From JAJTFW01 sp964534995 (GTDB lineage: Bacteria; Bacteroidota; Bacteroidia; AKYH767-A; OLB10), in contig CAZHSC010000021.1 in assembly GCA_964534995.1 (NCBI GenBank), positions 1 to 47,809 on the forward strand: a DNA stretch of 47,809 nt. The letters run 5' to 3'. Shown piece by piece: positions 23,883-32,347 of the stretch. The notes under the pieces were generated by a model. That model was given only the letters and a program-made list of their open reading frames with translations, ran no database searches and had not been told where the DNA came from. Made by a program: the position numbers and the translations under genes. Position 1 is the stretch's first letter, and each line of letters begins with the position of its first letter.

Positions 23883-24610
23883 TCTTTTTCAGGATCGTTT
23901 TGGTTATCCTCGTGATGCAAATCCTGTTCCAAATTTCCCATGGCAGCTTCTGGATCTACATGCCCCTCCATTAAAAAGGTACCGCTTTCATCTTCTTCAT
24001 ACAACACGGAACCGGGCTCAATGTCCACCGGAACATCGATGGGATCTACCAGGTCGGCCGGCACACCTATTTCATTATCAGCAATATGCAAATCCTTCAG
24101 TTTGGGCAGGTCTTTTACAGACTTCAAACCAAAATGATCCATAAAATTCTTGCTGGTGGCATAAAGAAGAGGTTTACCGGGGCCATCTCCTTTTCCACTG
24201 ATGATAATCAGTTCCTTTTCGAGCAGCTTTTGAATGCTGTAATCACAGTTCACTCCCCTGATGTGTTCGATTTCCGATTTTGACAAAGGTTGCTTATAGG
24301 CAATAATAGCAAGTGTTTCCAGCGCAGCGGTACTGAGACGCCTTTTGGCTTTTATTTGCAGGAGGGTGTTCACGGCATGATGGTACTCTTTCTTGGTCAG
24401 AAACTGGTATCCATCGGCAATTTCCATCAGTTCAAATGAAAAATCTTCGGAAGAATACTTTTCCTTCAATTCGGAAATGAGGCTGTGAAACTGTTCTTTT
24501 TTCAATTCCCAGCCATACACGGTTTTCAGACATGACAAAATTTCATCACCGGTAATAGGTTGTTCCGAAGCAAAGATCAGCGCTTCTATATGTTGAAGTA
24601 AGAGTTGCAT
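23879..24610 (-). CDS. scpB: Segregation and condensation protein B
   Basis: ScpB forms the SMC-ScpA-ScpB condensin that organises and segregates chromosomes. The 243-residue protein has two winged-helix domains. Recognisable family segments are IEALIFASEQPITGDEIL at the start, LSTAALETLAIIAYKQPLSKSEIEHIRG in the middle, and KGDGPGKPLLYATSKNFMDHFGL. An acidic C-terminal tail (about 180-243) follows. scpA and smc are not in this window. It sits 77 bases downstream of leuS and overlaps the DUF3108 gene by four bases. Confidence 0.94.
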   Translation of the reverse strand: MQLLLQHIEALIFASEQPITGDEILSCLKTVYGWELKKEQFHSLISELKEKYSSEDFSFELMEIADGYQFLTKKEYHHAVNTLLQIKAKRRLSTAALETLAIIAYKQPLSKSEIEHIRGVNCDYSIQKLLEKELIIISGKGDGPGKPLLYATSKNFMDHFGLKSVKDLPKLKDLHIADNEIGVPADLVDPIDVPVDIEPGSVLYEEDESGTFLMEGHVDPEAAMGNLEQDLHHEDNQNDPEKE

Positions 24611-24647
24611 TTTTCGTTATTTATTCTGTTTATTTTAAGAGAGTGTC

Positions 24648-24673
24648 CGGCAATCTACAGGTACGTATTGCCG
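24648..24673 (-). terminator. Hairpin between leuS and scpB
   Basis: A perfect 7-bp inverted repeat CGGCAAT / ATTGCCG with a 12-base loop lies 14 bases past the leuS stop. No strong T-tract follows on the minus strand, so it may attenuate or process the leuS-scpB transcript rather than end it. Confidence 0.35.
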
Positions 24674-24687
24674 CAAATTTTACTTTT

Positions 24688-27465
24688 TCAGACTACAACA
24701 TTCACAATTCTTCCGGGTACTACAATTACCTTTTTAGGAGGGCCTTGTATAAATTTAGTCATTTCATCCGAACTGATCACACATTTCTCAACCTCCTCCT
24801 TACTCAGCTGCAGCGACAGGTTGATTTTAAATTTCACTTTTCCATTTACCGACACAGGATATTCAAATTCATTTTCCACCAGATATTCCTCTTCCCATGT
24901 CGGGAAAGAGGCTTTGGTAACGCTGTCCTTATGCCCTAGCAAATGCCACAATTCTTCCGCGAAATGGGGGGCATAGGGAGAAAGAAGCACCACGAGGGGT
25001 TCCAGGATCGCCCGCTTTGCGCACTTCAGATCGCTGAGTTCATTAATGCATATCATAAAGGCGCTCACTGTAGTATTGAACGAAAAGCGTTCAATGTCCT
25101 CTTCCACCTTTTTAATAGTTTTATGCAGCACCTTCAGTTCAGCAGCCGAAGGCATTTCATCACTCACGCTGAAGTTACCTTCTTTATCGTGATACAACCT
25201 CCACCAGCGGCGAAGAAAGTTATATACCCCGTTTATTCCCTGCGTACTCCAGGGTTTGCTTTGCTCCAGGGGGCCAAGAAACATTTCATAGAGGCGAAGG
25301 GTATCGGCGCCGTATTCTTCAATAATATCATCGGGACTGACCACATTGTACTTGCTCTTGGACATCTTCTCCACTTCCGCGCCGCAATTATATACCCCGT
25401 TTTCCAGCACAAACTCCGCTTCTTTAAAATCCTCCCGCCACAATCTGAATTTATCCAAATCCAGCTGATGTCCCGGGGCAATACTAATATCCACATGCAA
25501 GGGTGTTGTTTCATATTGGTTCCTTAAGCCAGCCGAAACAAACTTATTGGTGCCAATAATCCGATACACAAAAGCACTTACTCCCTGTATCATCCCCTGG
25601 TTAATCAGTTTTTTTGCAGGTTCATAGACTGGAATCAGGCCAAGGTCATAGAGGAACTTGGTCCAGAACCTGACATACAAAAGGTGCCCTGTGGAATGTT
25701 CGGCGCCACCCAGGTAAAAATCGACTTGTTTCCAATACTGCACGGCTTCATCCGAAACAAAAGCCTTGCTGTTGGAAGCATCCATATAGCGCAGGAAATA
25801 CCAACTGGAACCCGCCCAACCGGGCATGGTGGTGTGTTCATATTCGTACAGATCTTTATATTTCCAGTTTTTCGCCCTTGCCAGCGGAGGTTCACCGTTT
25901 TCGGTGGGCTGAAACAGGTCAATTTCAGGAAGCAGTAAAGGCAACTCACTTTCATCAAGGGTACAAGGAATGCCCTCTTTGTAATACACGGGAATAGGTT
26001 CACCCCAGTAACGCTGACGGCCAAAAGCCGCGTCACGAAGGCGATAGTTCACCTGCCCCTTCCCTATCTCCAGCCTTTCAATTTCATGGATAGCCTCCCT
26101 GATCGCCTGTTTCACTTCCAGTCCGTTCAGGAATCCGGAATTCACCATGAGCCCTTCTTTGGCTGTGTAAGCCTCCACAGCGATATCCCCACCGCTCACT
26201 ACTTCCTGTACCGGCAGATTAAAATGTTTCGCGAAAAGATAATCCCTCTGGTCATGTCCTGGTACTGCCATCACGGCACCGGTACCATAACCCGCCAGCA
26301 CATATTCAGCCACCCAAACGGGGATATGCTCACCGGTGAACGGGTGTAAGACGTAGGCCCCGGTAAACTGGCCGCTTACTTTCTTCACTTCTGACTGACG
26401 GTCTCTTTCAGATTTATTGGTAGCCGCTTTTACATATTCATTCACCGGGTTCCGGTATTCATCCGCAGTAATGCGGTTCAAGAGTGTATGTTCAGGTGCC
26501 AGGGTAACAAAGGAAACCCCAAACACCGTATCGGGGCGGGTGGTGAAAACTTCTATAAATGCATCATGACCCACTACTTTAAACCGCAAGGAGGTACCTT
26601 CCGACTTACCAATCCAGTTCTTTTGCGATTCTTTTACGGATTCAGGCCAATCCAGTTCCTCCAGGTCCTTCAGCAAGCGCTCAGCATAAGCGGTAATACG
26701 CAAGCTCCATTGCTTCATCAGCTTTCTCTCCACCGGAAAGCCTCCTCTTTCCGAAACCCCATCCTTCACTTCATCATTCGCCAAAACGGTACCCAGAGCA
26801 GGACACCAGTTTACCCAGGCGTCACTCAGATAGGCCAGCCGGAAATTCAAAAGCAACTCTGATTGCTCCTTTTCCGACTTGCTTTTCCATTCTTCGGCAG
26901 TGAAGGAGGGCAGTTCCTTTTCCACATCTCCGGTGAGGTACCTCGTATTTTCGCACTGGAAGCCCTCTTTTTCAAAAATGGCGATAAGCGATTCAACCGG
27001 TTCAGCTTTTCCGGTATGACAATTATACCAGCTGTGAAATAACTTAATAAAAATCCATTGCGTCCATTTGTAGTAAGCAGGCTCGCAGGTGCGAATTTCT
27101 CTCTTCCAATCGTAAGAAAAGCCTATTTTATCCAATTGCTCCCGATACCGTCTGATATTTTGTTCAGTGGTAATTTTAGGATGCTGTCCTGTCTGAATCG
27201 CATATTGCTCGGCGGGAAGCCCAAAGGCATCAAAACCCATCGGATGTAAAACATTAAAACCTTTCAGGCGTTTATAACGGGCAACAATATCAGAAGCGAT
27301 GTAGCCAAGGGGATGGCCCACATGTAAACCGGCTCCTGAAGGGTAAGGAAACATGTCGAGCACATAATACTTCTCCATTCCCGGAATTTCAAGCGTCCGG
27401 TAGGTCTCATCATCACTCCATTTTTGGCGCCATTTTTCTTCTATAGCCCGGAAATCATAATCCAT
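24688..27465 (-). CDS. leuS: Leucyl-tRNA synthetase
   Basis: Charges tRNA-Leu. The 925-residue protein begins MDYDFRAIEEKWRQKW. It has the HIGH-type motif GAGLHVGH (about 45-51), a long CP1 editing insertion, the zinc/leucine-specific region, KMSKS at about 700-704 followed by YGADTLRLYEMFLGP, and an anticodon-binding and C-terminal domain ending VVPGRIVNVVV. The frame opens with a TTG at 27531; the tandem ATGs at 27468 and 27465 fit the family start, and I use the second. It is divergent from ftsX and probably heads the leuS-scpB-DUF3108 transcription unit. Confidence 0.97.
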   Translation of the reverse strand: MDYDFRAIEEKWRQKWSDDETYRTLEIPGMEKYYVLDMFPYPSGAGLHVGHPLGYIASDIVARYKRLKGFNVLHPMGFDAFGLPAEQYAIQTGQHPKITTEQNIRRYREQLDKIGFSYDWKREIRTCEPAYYKWTQWIFIKLFHSWYNCHTGKAEPVESLIAIFEKEGFQCENTRYLTGDVEKELPSFTAEEWKSKSEKEQSELLLNFRLAYLSDAWVNWCPALGTVLANDEVKDGVSERGGFPVERKLMKQWSLRITAYAERLLKDLEELDWPESVKESQKNWIGKSEGTSLRFKVVGHDAFIEVFTTRPDTVFGVSFVTLAPEHTLLNRITADEYRNPVNEYVKAATNKSERDRQSEVKKVSGQFTGAYVLHPFTGEHIPVWVAEYVLAGYGTGAVMAVPGHDQRDYLFAKHFNLPVQEVVSGGDIAVEAYTAKEGLMVNSGFLNGLEVKQAIREAIHEIERLEIGKGQVNYRLRDAAFGRQRYWGEPIPVYYKEGIPCTLDESELPLLLPEIDLFQPTENGEPPLARAKNWKYKDLYEYEHTTMPGWAGSSWYFLRYMDASNSKAFVSDEAVQYWKQVDFYLGGAEHSTGHLLYVRFWTKFLYDLGLIPVYEPAKKLINQGMIQGVSAFVYRIIGTNKFVSAGLRNQYETTPLHVDISIAPGHQLDLDKFRLWREDFKEAEFVLENGVYNCGAEVEKMSKSKYNVVSPDDIIEEYGADTLRLYEMFLGPLEQSKPWSTQGINGVYNFLRRWWRLYHDKEGNFSVSDEMPSAAELKVLHKTIKKVEEDIERFSFNTTVSAFMICINELSDLKCAKRAILEPLVVLLSPYAPHFAEELWHLLGHKDSVTKASFPTWEEEYLVENEFEYPVSVNGKVKFKINLSLQLSKEEVEKCVISSDEMTKFIQGPPKKVIVVPGRIVNVVV

Positions 27466-27554
27466 CATGCATCTTTCAAATAGGGCTACGAAGTTAATAA
27501 AAAGAGGGGGTGAATAAACTTCTTGTCCCAAGGGAAGGCCCGTTTATAATTTTC

Positions 27555-27562
27555 TATTTTTG
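27555..27562 (+). promoter_or_regulatory. Putative -7 element (TATTTTTG) of the ftsX operon
   Basis: TATTTTTG matches TAnnTTTG and ends 8 bases before the ftsX ATG. No good TTTG -33 box is seen. If used, ftsX mRNA is leaderless or nearly so. Confidence 0.45.
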
Positions 27563-27570
27563 CAGCACCC

Positions 27571-28443
27571 ATGACAGAGGAAAAAAAATTAGTACGTAAA
27601 ACACGCCAAGTTTCCCGGTTGTCAACCGTTGTGAGTATCTCTTTGGTGCTGTTTCTATTAGGCGCACTTGGTATTTTACTGCTGCATGCTGAAAAACTCA
27701 GTAATTATGTGAAGGAAAATATTGAAGTATCTGTTTTCTTAAAGCCGGAGGCCGACAGCGCAAGTGTAAACGAACTCATCACGAGAATACAAGCCAATCA
27801 ATACATCAAAAGCACCCGACTCATTTCCAAAGAGGAAGCGGCCGAAACCCTGAAAAAAGAACTGGGGGAAGATTTTCTCAACTTCCTTGGATACAATCCG
27901 CTATTACCAAGTATTGATGTCCGGATCAAAGCAGAATACGCCAATGAAGCGATGATAAACAGCTTCTTTGGCTCCATTTCTTCACATCCCGCGGTGAATG
28001 AAATTCAATACCAGCCATCCCTGGTGGAAAGCATCAATAGAAACCTGCGGGTGATTACATGGATCATCCTGGCATTCAGCGCATTACTCATCGTCGTTTC
28101 GGTAGCACTCATAAATAATACCATCAGGATTTCTTTATATGCACGCAGGCTATTGATTAAGAGCATGTTGCTGGTTGGTGCCACGAAGGGTTTTATCAGA
28201 ATGCCCTTCCTTACCTTCAGCATTCTTAACGGATTAATGGGGGGGGTGATATCGATCCTCCTGCTGGCGGGACTGATGTATTTTGCGCTCTTAAAAATCC
28301 CTGAACTGAGCCTCATCCGTGACTTCCGGTTAATGGGCATCGTTGCAGGCGGCTTACTCATAACCGGTGTATTTCTATCTCTGATCAGCACATGGTTTGC
28401 CGTGAATAAATATCTTCGTTACCGTACTGAGAACTTATATTAG
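27571..28443 (+). CDS. ftsX: Cell-division protein FtsX
   Basis: FtsX is the membrane part of the FtsEX complex that activates peptidoglycan hydrolases at the division site. The 290-residue protein has a first transmembrane segment (about 20-42), an extracytoplasmic loop with VFLKPEADSASVNELI and the usual YIKSTRLISKEEA strand, and then three C-terminal transmembrane segments (about 165-285) with NTIRISLYARRLLIKSMLLV between the second and third. ftsE is not adjacent, which is usual in Bacteroidota. It opens a plus-strand operon with DUF3098, uppP and truB, separated by gaps of 8, 5 and 5 bases. Confidence 0.93.
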   Translation: MTEEKKLVRKTRQVSRLSTVVSISLVLFLLGALGILLLHAEKLSNYVKENIEVSVFLKPEADSASVNELITRIQANQYIKSTRLISKEEAAETLKKELGEDFLNFLGYNPLLPSIDVRIKAEYANEAMINSFFGSISSHPAVNEIQYQPSLVESINRNLRVITWIILAFSALLIVVSVALINNTIRISLYARRLLIKSMLLVGATKGFIRMPFLTFSILNGLMGGVISILLLAGLMYFALLKIPELSLIRDFRLMGIVAGGLLITGVFLSLISTWFAVNKYLRYRTENLY

Positions 28444-28451
28444 AATTGAAT

Positions 28452-28739
28452 ATGTCAAAACAACAAAGCGATAAAAAAAGCGCTGCCACAAAAACCGCAG
28501 TAACAAAAGAAAAAATCAACGAAGCCGCTTTTGCCTTTGGAAGGGAGAATTATATGCTACTTTTTATAGCTATCGGCTTGCTGATAACAGGCTACTTTTT
28601 GATGGCCGGCGGAAAAGCGGAAAGCCCCAATGTTTTTAACGAAGAAGTTTTTAGTTTCAGAAGAATCACCCTAGCGCCCATCGTGGTTATTGCAGGGTAT
28701 GCCCTTGCTATTTACGCTATCGTAAAGAAGGCGGAATAA
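28452..28739 (+). CDS. DUF3098 small membrane protein
   Basis: A 95-residue protein with a charged Lys-rich N-terminus and two transmembrane segments (about 35-55 and 72-90). The loop between them reads GGKAESPNVFNEEVFSFRRITLAP, of which the FxxEVFSFRRIT part is typical of DUF3098. The open frame begins with a TTG six bases earlier, but the ATG at 28452 is better. The position between ftsX and uppP is, as I recall, conserved in Bacteroidota, suggesting a role in the cell-envelope cycle, but no function is established. Confidence 0.88.
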   Translation: MSKQQSDKKSAATKTAVTKEKINEAAFAFGRENYMLLFIAIGLLITGYFLMAGGKAESPNVFNEEVFSFRRITLAPIVVIAGYALAIYAIVKKAE

Positions 28740-28744
28740 TTGCC

Positions 28745-29539
28745 ATGACCATCACCCAGGCAGTCATTCTGGCCATTATAGAAGGCCTGACCGAATTTCT
28801 ACCGGTATCATCCACCGGACACATGATTATTGCTTCTTCCATTATGGGTATAGCCGATGATTCTTTTACCAAGACATTTACGGTTTCCATTCAGTTTGGC
28901 GCCATACTATCGGTAGTTGTTTTGTACTATAAACGTTTTTTACAAAGTATCGCCTTTTACAAGCGGCTATTACTGGCCTTTATGCCGGCCGCGGTGCTGG
29001 GTTTTCTAATGGATGATATCATCGACATGTTGCTTTCCAATGTGCTTGTCGTGGCGTTTACCCTGCTGGCCGGGGGCGTATTACTGATTTTTATAGACAG
29101 CTGGCTGAAAGGCGGTACCGGCAAGGAAGCCCAGCAGGTTACCTACCAAAAAGCCTTTAAAATAGGAATGTTTCAATGCCTTGCCATGATTCCAGGTGTA
29201 TCACGGTCGGCAGCTACGATTATTGGAGGCTTATTCTGCAAACTCGACCGGAAGACCGCTGCTGAATTTTCATTTTTCCTGGCGGTACCCACCATGTTTG
29301 CAGCCACCATATTTAAAGTTTTCAAATTTGCGAAAGAGGGCCTGGGCGTAACATCAGAAGAAATCAACCTGCTGATCATTGGAAATATTGTTGGCTTTGT
29401 TGTTGCCATCCTCGCGATAAAATCATTTATTAGTTTTCTCACCAAACATGGTTTTCTTCTTTTTGGATATTACCGGATTTTTGCAGGGATATCCATCATT
29501 ATTTTGTATATTATCGGAGTAGATCTGAAACTGGTATAA
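28745..29539 (+). CDS. uppP: Undecaprenyl-diphosphatase
   Basis: UppP (BacA) dephosphorylates undecaprenyl pyrophosphate to recycle the lipid carrier for peptidoglycan and glycans. The 264-residue membrane protein shows the first catalytic motif EGLTEFLPVSSTGH (Glu13, Glu17) and the second, PGVSRSAATI, near residue 150. Several hydrophobic segments follow and it ends in a last transmembrane helix. Length and motifs match the family. It lies between DUF3098 and truB in a tight operon. Confidence 0.96.
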   Translation: MTITQAVILAIIEGLTEFLPVSSTGHMIIASSIMGIADDSFTKTFTVSIQFGAILSVVVLYYKRFLQSIAFYKRLLLAFMPAAVLGFLMDDIIDMLLSNVLVVAFTLLAGGVLLIFIDSWLKGGTGKEAQQVTYQKAFKIGMFQCLAMIPGVSRSAATIIGGLFCKLDRKTAAEFSFFLAVPTMFAATIFKVFKFAKEGLGVTSEEINLLIIGNIVGFVVAILAIKSFISFLTKHGFLLFGYYRIFAGISIIILYIIGVDLKLV

Positions 29540-29544
29540 GGGAA

Positions 29545-30246
29545 ATGATCCATGGGAATACTGAAGGGGAAGTACTGCTTTTAAACAAGCCGCTCAGATG
29601 GACTTCCTTCGATCTGGTAAAAAAAACCAGGGGGATCCTGCGTACCAAAAAAGCCGGGCATGCCGGAACCCTTGATCCGCTGGCAACCGGACTCTTAATT
29701 ATCTGCACCGGAAAAAAGACCAAAACAATCAGCGAAATTCAGGATGCAGAAAAGGAATATACCGGAACCTTTTACATCGGTGCCAGCACCCCTTCCTTTG
29801 ACCTGGAAACCGAAAGAGACCAGGTTTTTGACATCAGCCACCTGAATGAGCAAGTCGTAAAAGAAGCCTTCCTTCAATTTACAGGGGAAATAAGTCAGGT
29901 CCCTCCCATGCATTCAGCCATAAAAACAGGAGGAAAAAGGGCGTACACCCTCGCCAGAAAAGGCGAAATGGCAGAACTGAAAGCAAGGACTTTATGGATC
30001 CGTGAATTTGAACTTACCCGTTGCGATTTACCGGAAGTTGACTTCCGGATCGTTTGCAGCAAAGGAACTTACATAAGAGCTTTGGCCAGAGATATAGGGA
30101 TAGCCCTTGGTGTGGGCGCCCATCTTACAAAACTCTGCAGAACCCGTATTGGACCTTATTCCCTCAGCAACGCCCTTACCATAGAAGACCTGGAAAGGCG
30201 ATCATTACAGGATAAGTCAGGGGTACTGAAACATGATTCGAAATGA
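29545..30246 (+). CDS. truB: tRNA pseudouridine-55 synthase
   Basis: TruB makes pseudouridine at position 55 of the T-loop in nearly all tRNAs. The 233-residue protein contains LLLNKPLRWTSFDLV, the catalytic Asp44 in HAGTLDPLATG, the QVPPMHSAIK motif, and CSKGTYIRALARDIG. It is shorter than E. coli TruB and lacks a clear C-terminal PUA domain, as in many Bacteroidota. It begins 5 bases after uppP and is followed by a 205-base gap with a putative new promoter for queA. Confidence 0.95.
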   Translation: MIHGNTEGEVLLLNKPLRWTSFDLVKKTRGILRTKKAGHAGTLDPLATGLLIICTGKKTKTISEIQDAEKEYTGTFYIGASTPSFDLETERDQVFDISHLNEQVVKEAFLQFTGEISQVPPMHSAIKTGGKRAYTLARKGEMAELKARTLWIREFELTRCDLPEVDFRIVCSKGTYIRALARDIGIALGVGAHLTKLCRTRIGPYSLSNALTIEDLERRSLQDKSGVLKHDSK

Positions 30247-30342
30247 GCTGACAACCACTTGATTATCTTTTTTTAAAGTTTTTACTTATTGAAAACTAGT
30301 CTATTACGGTACAACTCATAGCCTTGCTGGCCCTAAAAGGCG

Positions 30343-30350
30343 TATCTTTG
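30343..30350 (+). promoter_or_regulatory. Putative -7 element (TATCTTTG) of queA
   Basis: TATCTTTG matches TAnnTTTG; a CTTG (30323-30326) 16 bases upstream is a one-mismatch -33 box. The queA ATG is about 100 bases further, leaving a long leader that contains a 10-bp hairpin. Confidence 0.45.
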
Positions 30351-30392
30351 CATCCCTAATTAACAATACCTTACATATTATTAACTCAAAAG

Positions 30393-30428
30393 ATATTATT
30401 TGTTTTTATCATTAAGCTCAAATAATAT
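30393..30428 (+). promoter_or_regulatory. 10-bp hairpin in the queA leader
   Basis: Perfect inverted repeat ATATTATTTG (30393-30402) / CAAATAATAT (30419-30428) with a 16-base loop, ending 23 bases before the queA ATG. It does not look like a known preQ1 riboswitch. It may be a translational control element or an operator-like palindrome; the role is inferred. Confidence 0.5.
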
Positions 30429-30451
30429 GTACCACTGACAGCCCGTAAGCT

Positions 30452-31504
30452 ATGAAGTTATCAAAATTCAAATTCGGTTTCAACGAAAAACTCCTTGCCA
30501 CACATCCTGCCGCCAACCGCGACGAATCCAGGTTAATGGTAATACATCGCAAAAGTGGTAAGATTGAACATAAATCTTTCCGTGACATTTTGGGATATTT
30601 TGATGACGGAGATGTACTGGTGCTGAACAACACCAAAGTATTCCCCGCCCGTCTTTACGGCAACAAAGAAAAGACCGGCGCCAAGATTGAAGTTTTTTTA
30701 TTGAGAGAGTTGAATCCCGAGAGTAAATTATGGGATGTACTGGTAGATCCTGCCCGTAAAATCAGAATAGGCAATAAGCTTTATTTCGGAGATGATGATA
30801 TGCTTGTGGCGGAGGTGATTGATAACACCACTTCCCGCGGACGTACACTGCGATTCCTCTTTGACGGAACCTCGGCCGAATTCAGGGATGTAATTGAACA
30901 ATTGGGTCACACCCCTCTTCCCAAATATATTAAACGTAAAGCGGAACCTGCCGACAAAGAGCGTTATCAAACTGTCTTTGCAAAAAACGAAGGCGCCGTT
31001 GCCGCACCTACGGCAGGCTTGCATTTCAGCCGTGAATTGCTGAAAAGACTGGAATTAAAAGGTGTCAACCTGGCAGAGGTTACTTTACATGTGGGCTTAG
31101 GCACTTTCCGACCGGTTGAGGTGGAAGATCTGACCAAGCACAAGATGGATTCCGAACAATTTTCGGTAAGCCAGGAAGCCGCGGATATTGTTAACAAAGC
31201 CAAGGCGGCCAGAAAGAACATCTGCGCTGTTGGAACTACTGCCATGAGGGCCATGGAAACGTCGGTGAGTACAATGGGTGAACTAAAGGCTAATGCCGGC
31301 TGGACCAACAAATTCATTTTCCCCCCCTATGATTTCAGTATTGCCAATATGATGATTACTAATTTTCATATGCCTGAATCCACTTTGCTCATGATGACGA
31401 CCGCTTTTGGTGGCTATGATCTGATCATGGAAGCGTATAAAGTGGCTCAAAAGGAAAAATATCGCTTCTTCAGTTATGGGGATGCTATGTTGATTCTTGA
31501 TTAA
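30452..31504 (+). CDS. queA: SAM:tRNA ribosyltransferase-isomerase (queuosine synthesis)
   Basis: QueA transfers and isomerises the ribose of S-adenosylmethionine onto preQ1 at tRNA position 34, giving epoxyqueuosine. The 350-residue protein shows VLVLNNTKVFPARLYG near the N-terminus, TPLPKYIKR, GAVAAPTAGLHFS, TLHVGLGTFRPV, the TTAMRAMET helix, FIFPPYDFSIANMMITNFHMP, and the C-terminal FSYGDAMLI. The length is standard. Its TAA stop shares one base with the ATG of ispD (TAATG), indicating translational coupling. Confidence 0.97.
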   Translation: MKLSKFKFGFNEKLLATHPAANRDESRLMVIHRKSGKIEHKSFRDILGYFDDGDVLVLNNTKVFPARLYGNKEKTGAKIEVFLLRELNPESKLWDVLVDPARKIRIGNKLYFGDDDMLVAEVIDNTTSRGRTLRFLFDGTSAEFRDVIEQLGHTPLPKYIKRKAEPADKERYQTVFAKNEGAVAAPTAGLHFSRELLKRLELKGVNLAEVTLHVGLGTFRPVEVEDLTKHKMDSEQFSVSQEAADIVNKAKAARKNICAVGTTAMRAMETSVSTMGELKANAGWTNKFIFPPYDFSIANMMITNFHMPESTLLMMTTAFGGYDLIMEAYKVAQKEKYRFFSYGDAMLILD

Positions 31505-32172
31505 TGAAAAAATACGCCCTTCTCGTGGCAGGTGGACAGGGAACCCGGATGCAGGGGACCCTTCCGAAGCAATTTTTACTTCTTGCCGGTGAACCCATTT
31601 TGGCTCATAGCCTCCGCCGTTTTGCTTTAAGGGGACTGGACATCTATCTGGTAATGCATCCCGATTATATGTTGCATTGGAAGGACATATGCCAGACACT
31701 GCACAACATTCCCGCGCATCACCTTGTTGCAGGTGGAAAGACCAGGGCTTTATCGGTGGCTGCAGGCCTGGCTTTTATACCTGATAATGGACTGGTGGCG
31801 ATACATGATGCCGTACGGCCATTATGTTCGGAAGCATTAATACAGCGGCTTTTTATTTCAGCGGAAAAAAACGGGTCAGCGGTACCCGTCCTTCCTTGCC
31901 GGGATACATTAAGGATGTTAACTGCCGACGGGAGTATAACGGTACCGCGAGATCACTACCGCCTTGTACAAACCCCACAGGTTTTTGATATCGCTAAACT
32001 TAAGCAAGCATTTCAACTACCGGATTTTGAAAAATATACCGATGAAGCATCCCTGTATGAAGCCGCCGGTAACAACGTACATCTTGAAGCCGGAGAGGAG
32101 AGTAACATTAAGATTACCTTTCCATCCGACATGATGCTCGCCGAAGCATTCATTACCGGGAAAAGGCCCTGA
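31504..32172 (+). CDS. ispD: 2-C-methyl-D-erythritol 4-phosphate cytidylyltransferase
   Basis: IspD makes CDP-methylerythritol in the MEP isoprenoid pathway. The 222 residues start MKKYALLVAGGQGTRMQGTL, with the nucleotide-binding GGQGTRM (about 10-16) and PKQF (Lys22). IHDAVRPL follows at about 98-105, then VPVLPCRDTLR, RLVQTPQVF and a C-terminal TDEASLYEAAG followed by EESNIKITFPSDMMLAE. It overlaps queA by one base. IspD supply of isoprenoids fits the nearby uppP (undecaprenol recycling), but the link is only proximity. Confidence 0.95.
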   Translation: MKKYALLVAGGQGTRMQGTLPKQFLLLAGEPILAHSLRRFALRGLDIYLVMHPDYMLHWKDICQTLHNIPAHHLVAGGKTRALSVAAGLAFIPDNGLVAIHDAVRPLCSEALIQRLFISAEKNGSAVPVLPCRDTLRMLTADGSITVPRDHYRLVQTPQVFDIAKLKQAFQLPDFEKYTDEASLYEAAGNNVHLEAGEESNIKITFPSDMMLAEAFITGKRP

Positions 32173-32193
32173 TACTTCTCTGATTATTCAGCC

Positions 32194-32228
32194 TTTGACG
32201 GAAACGGGCCCCCGGCTCCTTACCTTTG
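32194..32228 (+). promoter_or_regulatory. Promoter of the LysM carboxypeptidase gene (TTTG-N23-TACCTTTG)
   Basis: TTTG at 32194-32197 and TACCTTTG at 32221-32228 are 23 bases apart, the upper end of the Bacteroidota spacing. The start codon is about 120 bases downstream; the leader holds a short hairpin (AGGTA/TACCT) and a palindrome CGTTTAAACG of unknown meaning. Confidence 0.6.
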
Positions 32229-32347
32229 CAAAAACCGGCGCTACGTCAAGGAGAATTCAAAAAAAGGTATCATTCCATTACCTGAAACACTTGAAGCGTT
32301 TAAACGTACAATAAAGCTAACATAGAATTGTTTATAGTCAGAGAAGC

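Noticed and set aside
30343..30451. preQ1 riboswitch upstream of queA
   Set aside because: No C-rich loop and A-rich tail arrangement of a preQ1 aptamer; only a plain AT-rich hairpin.
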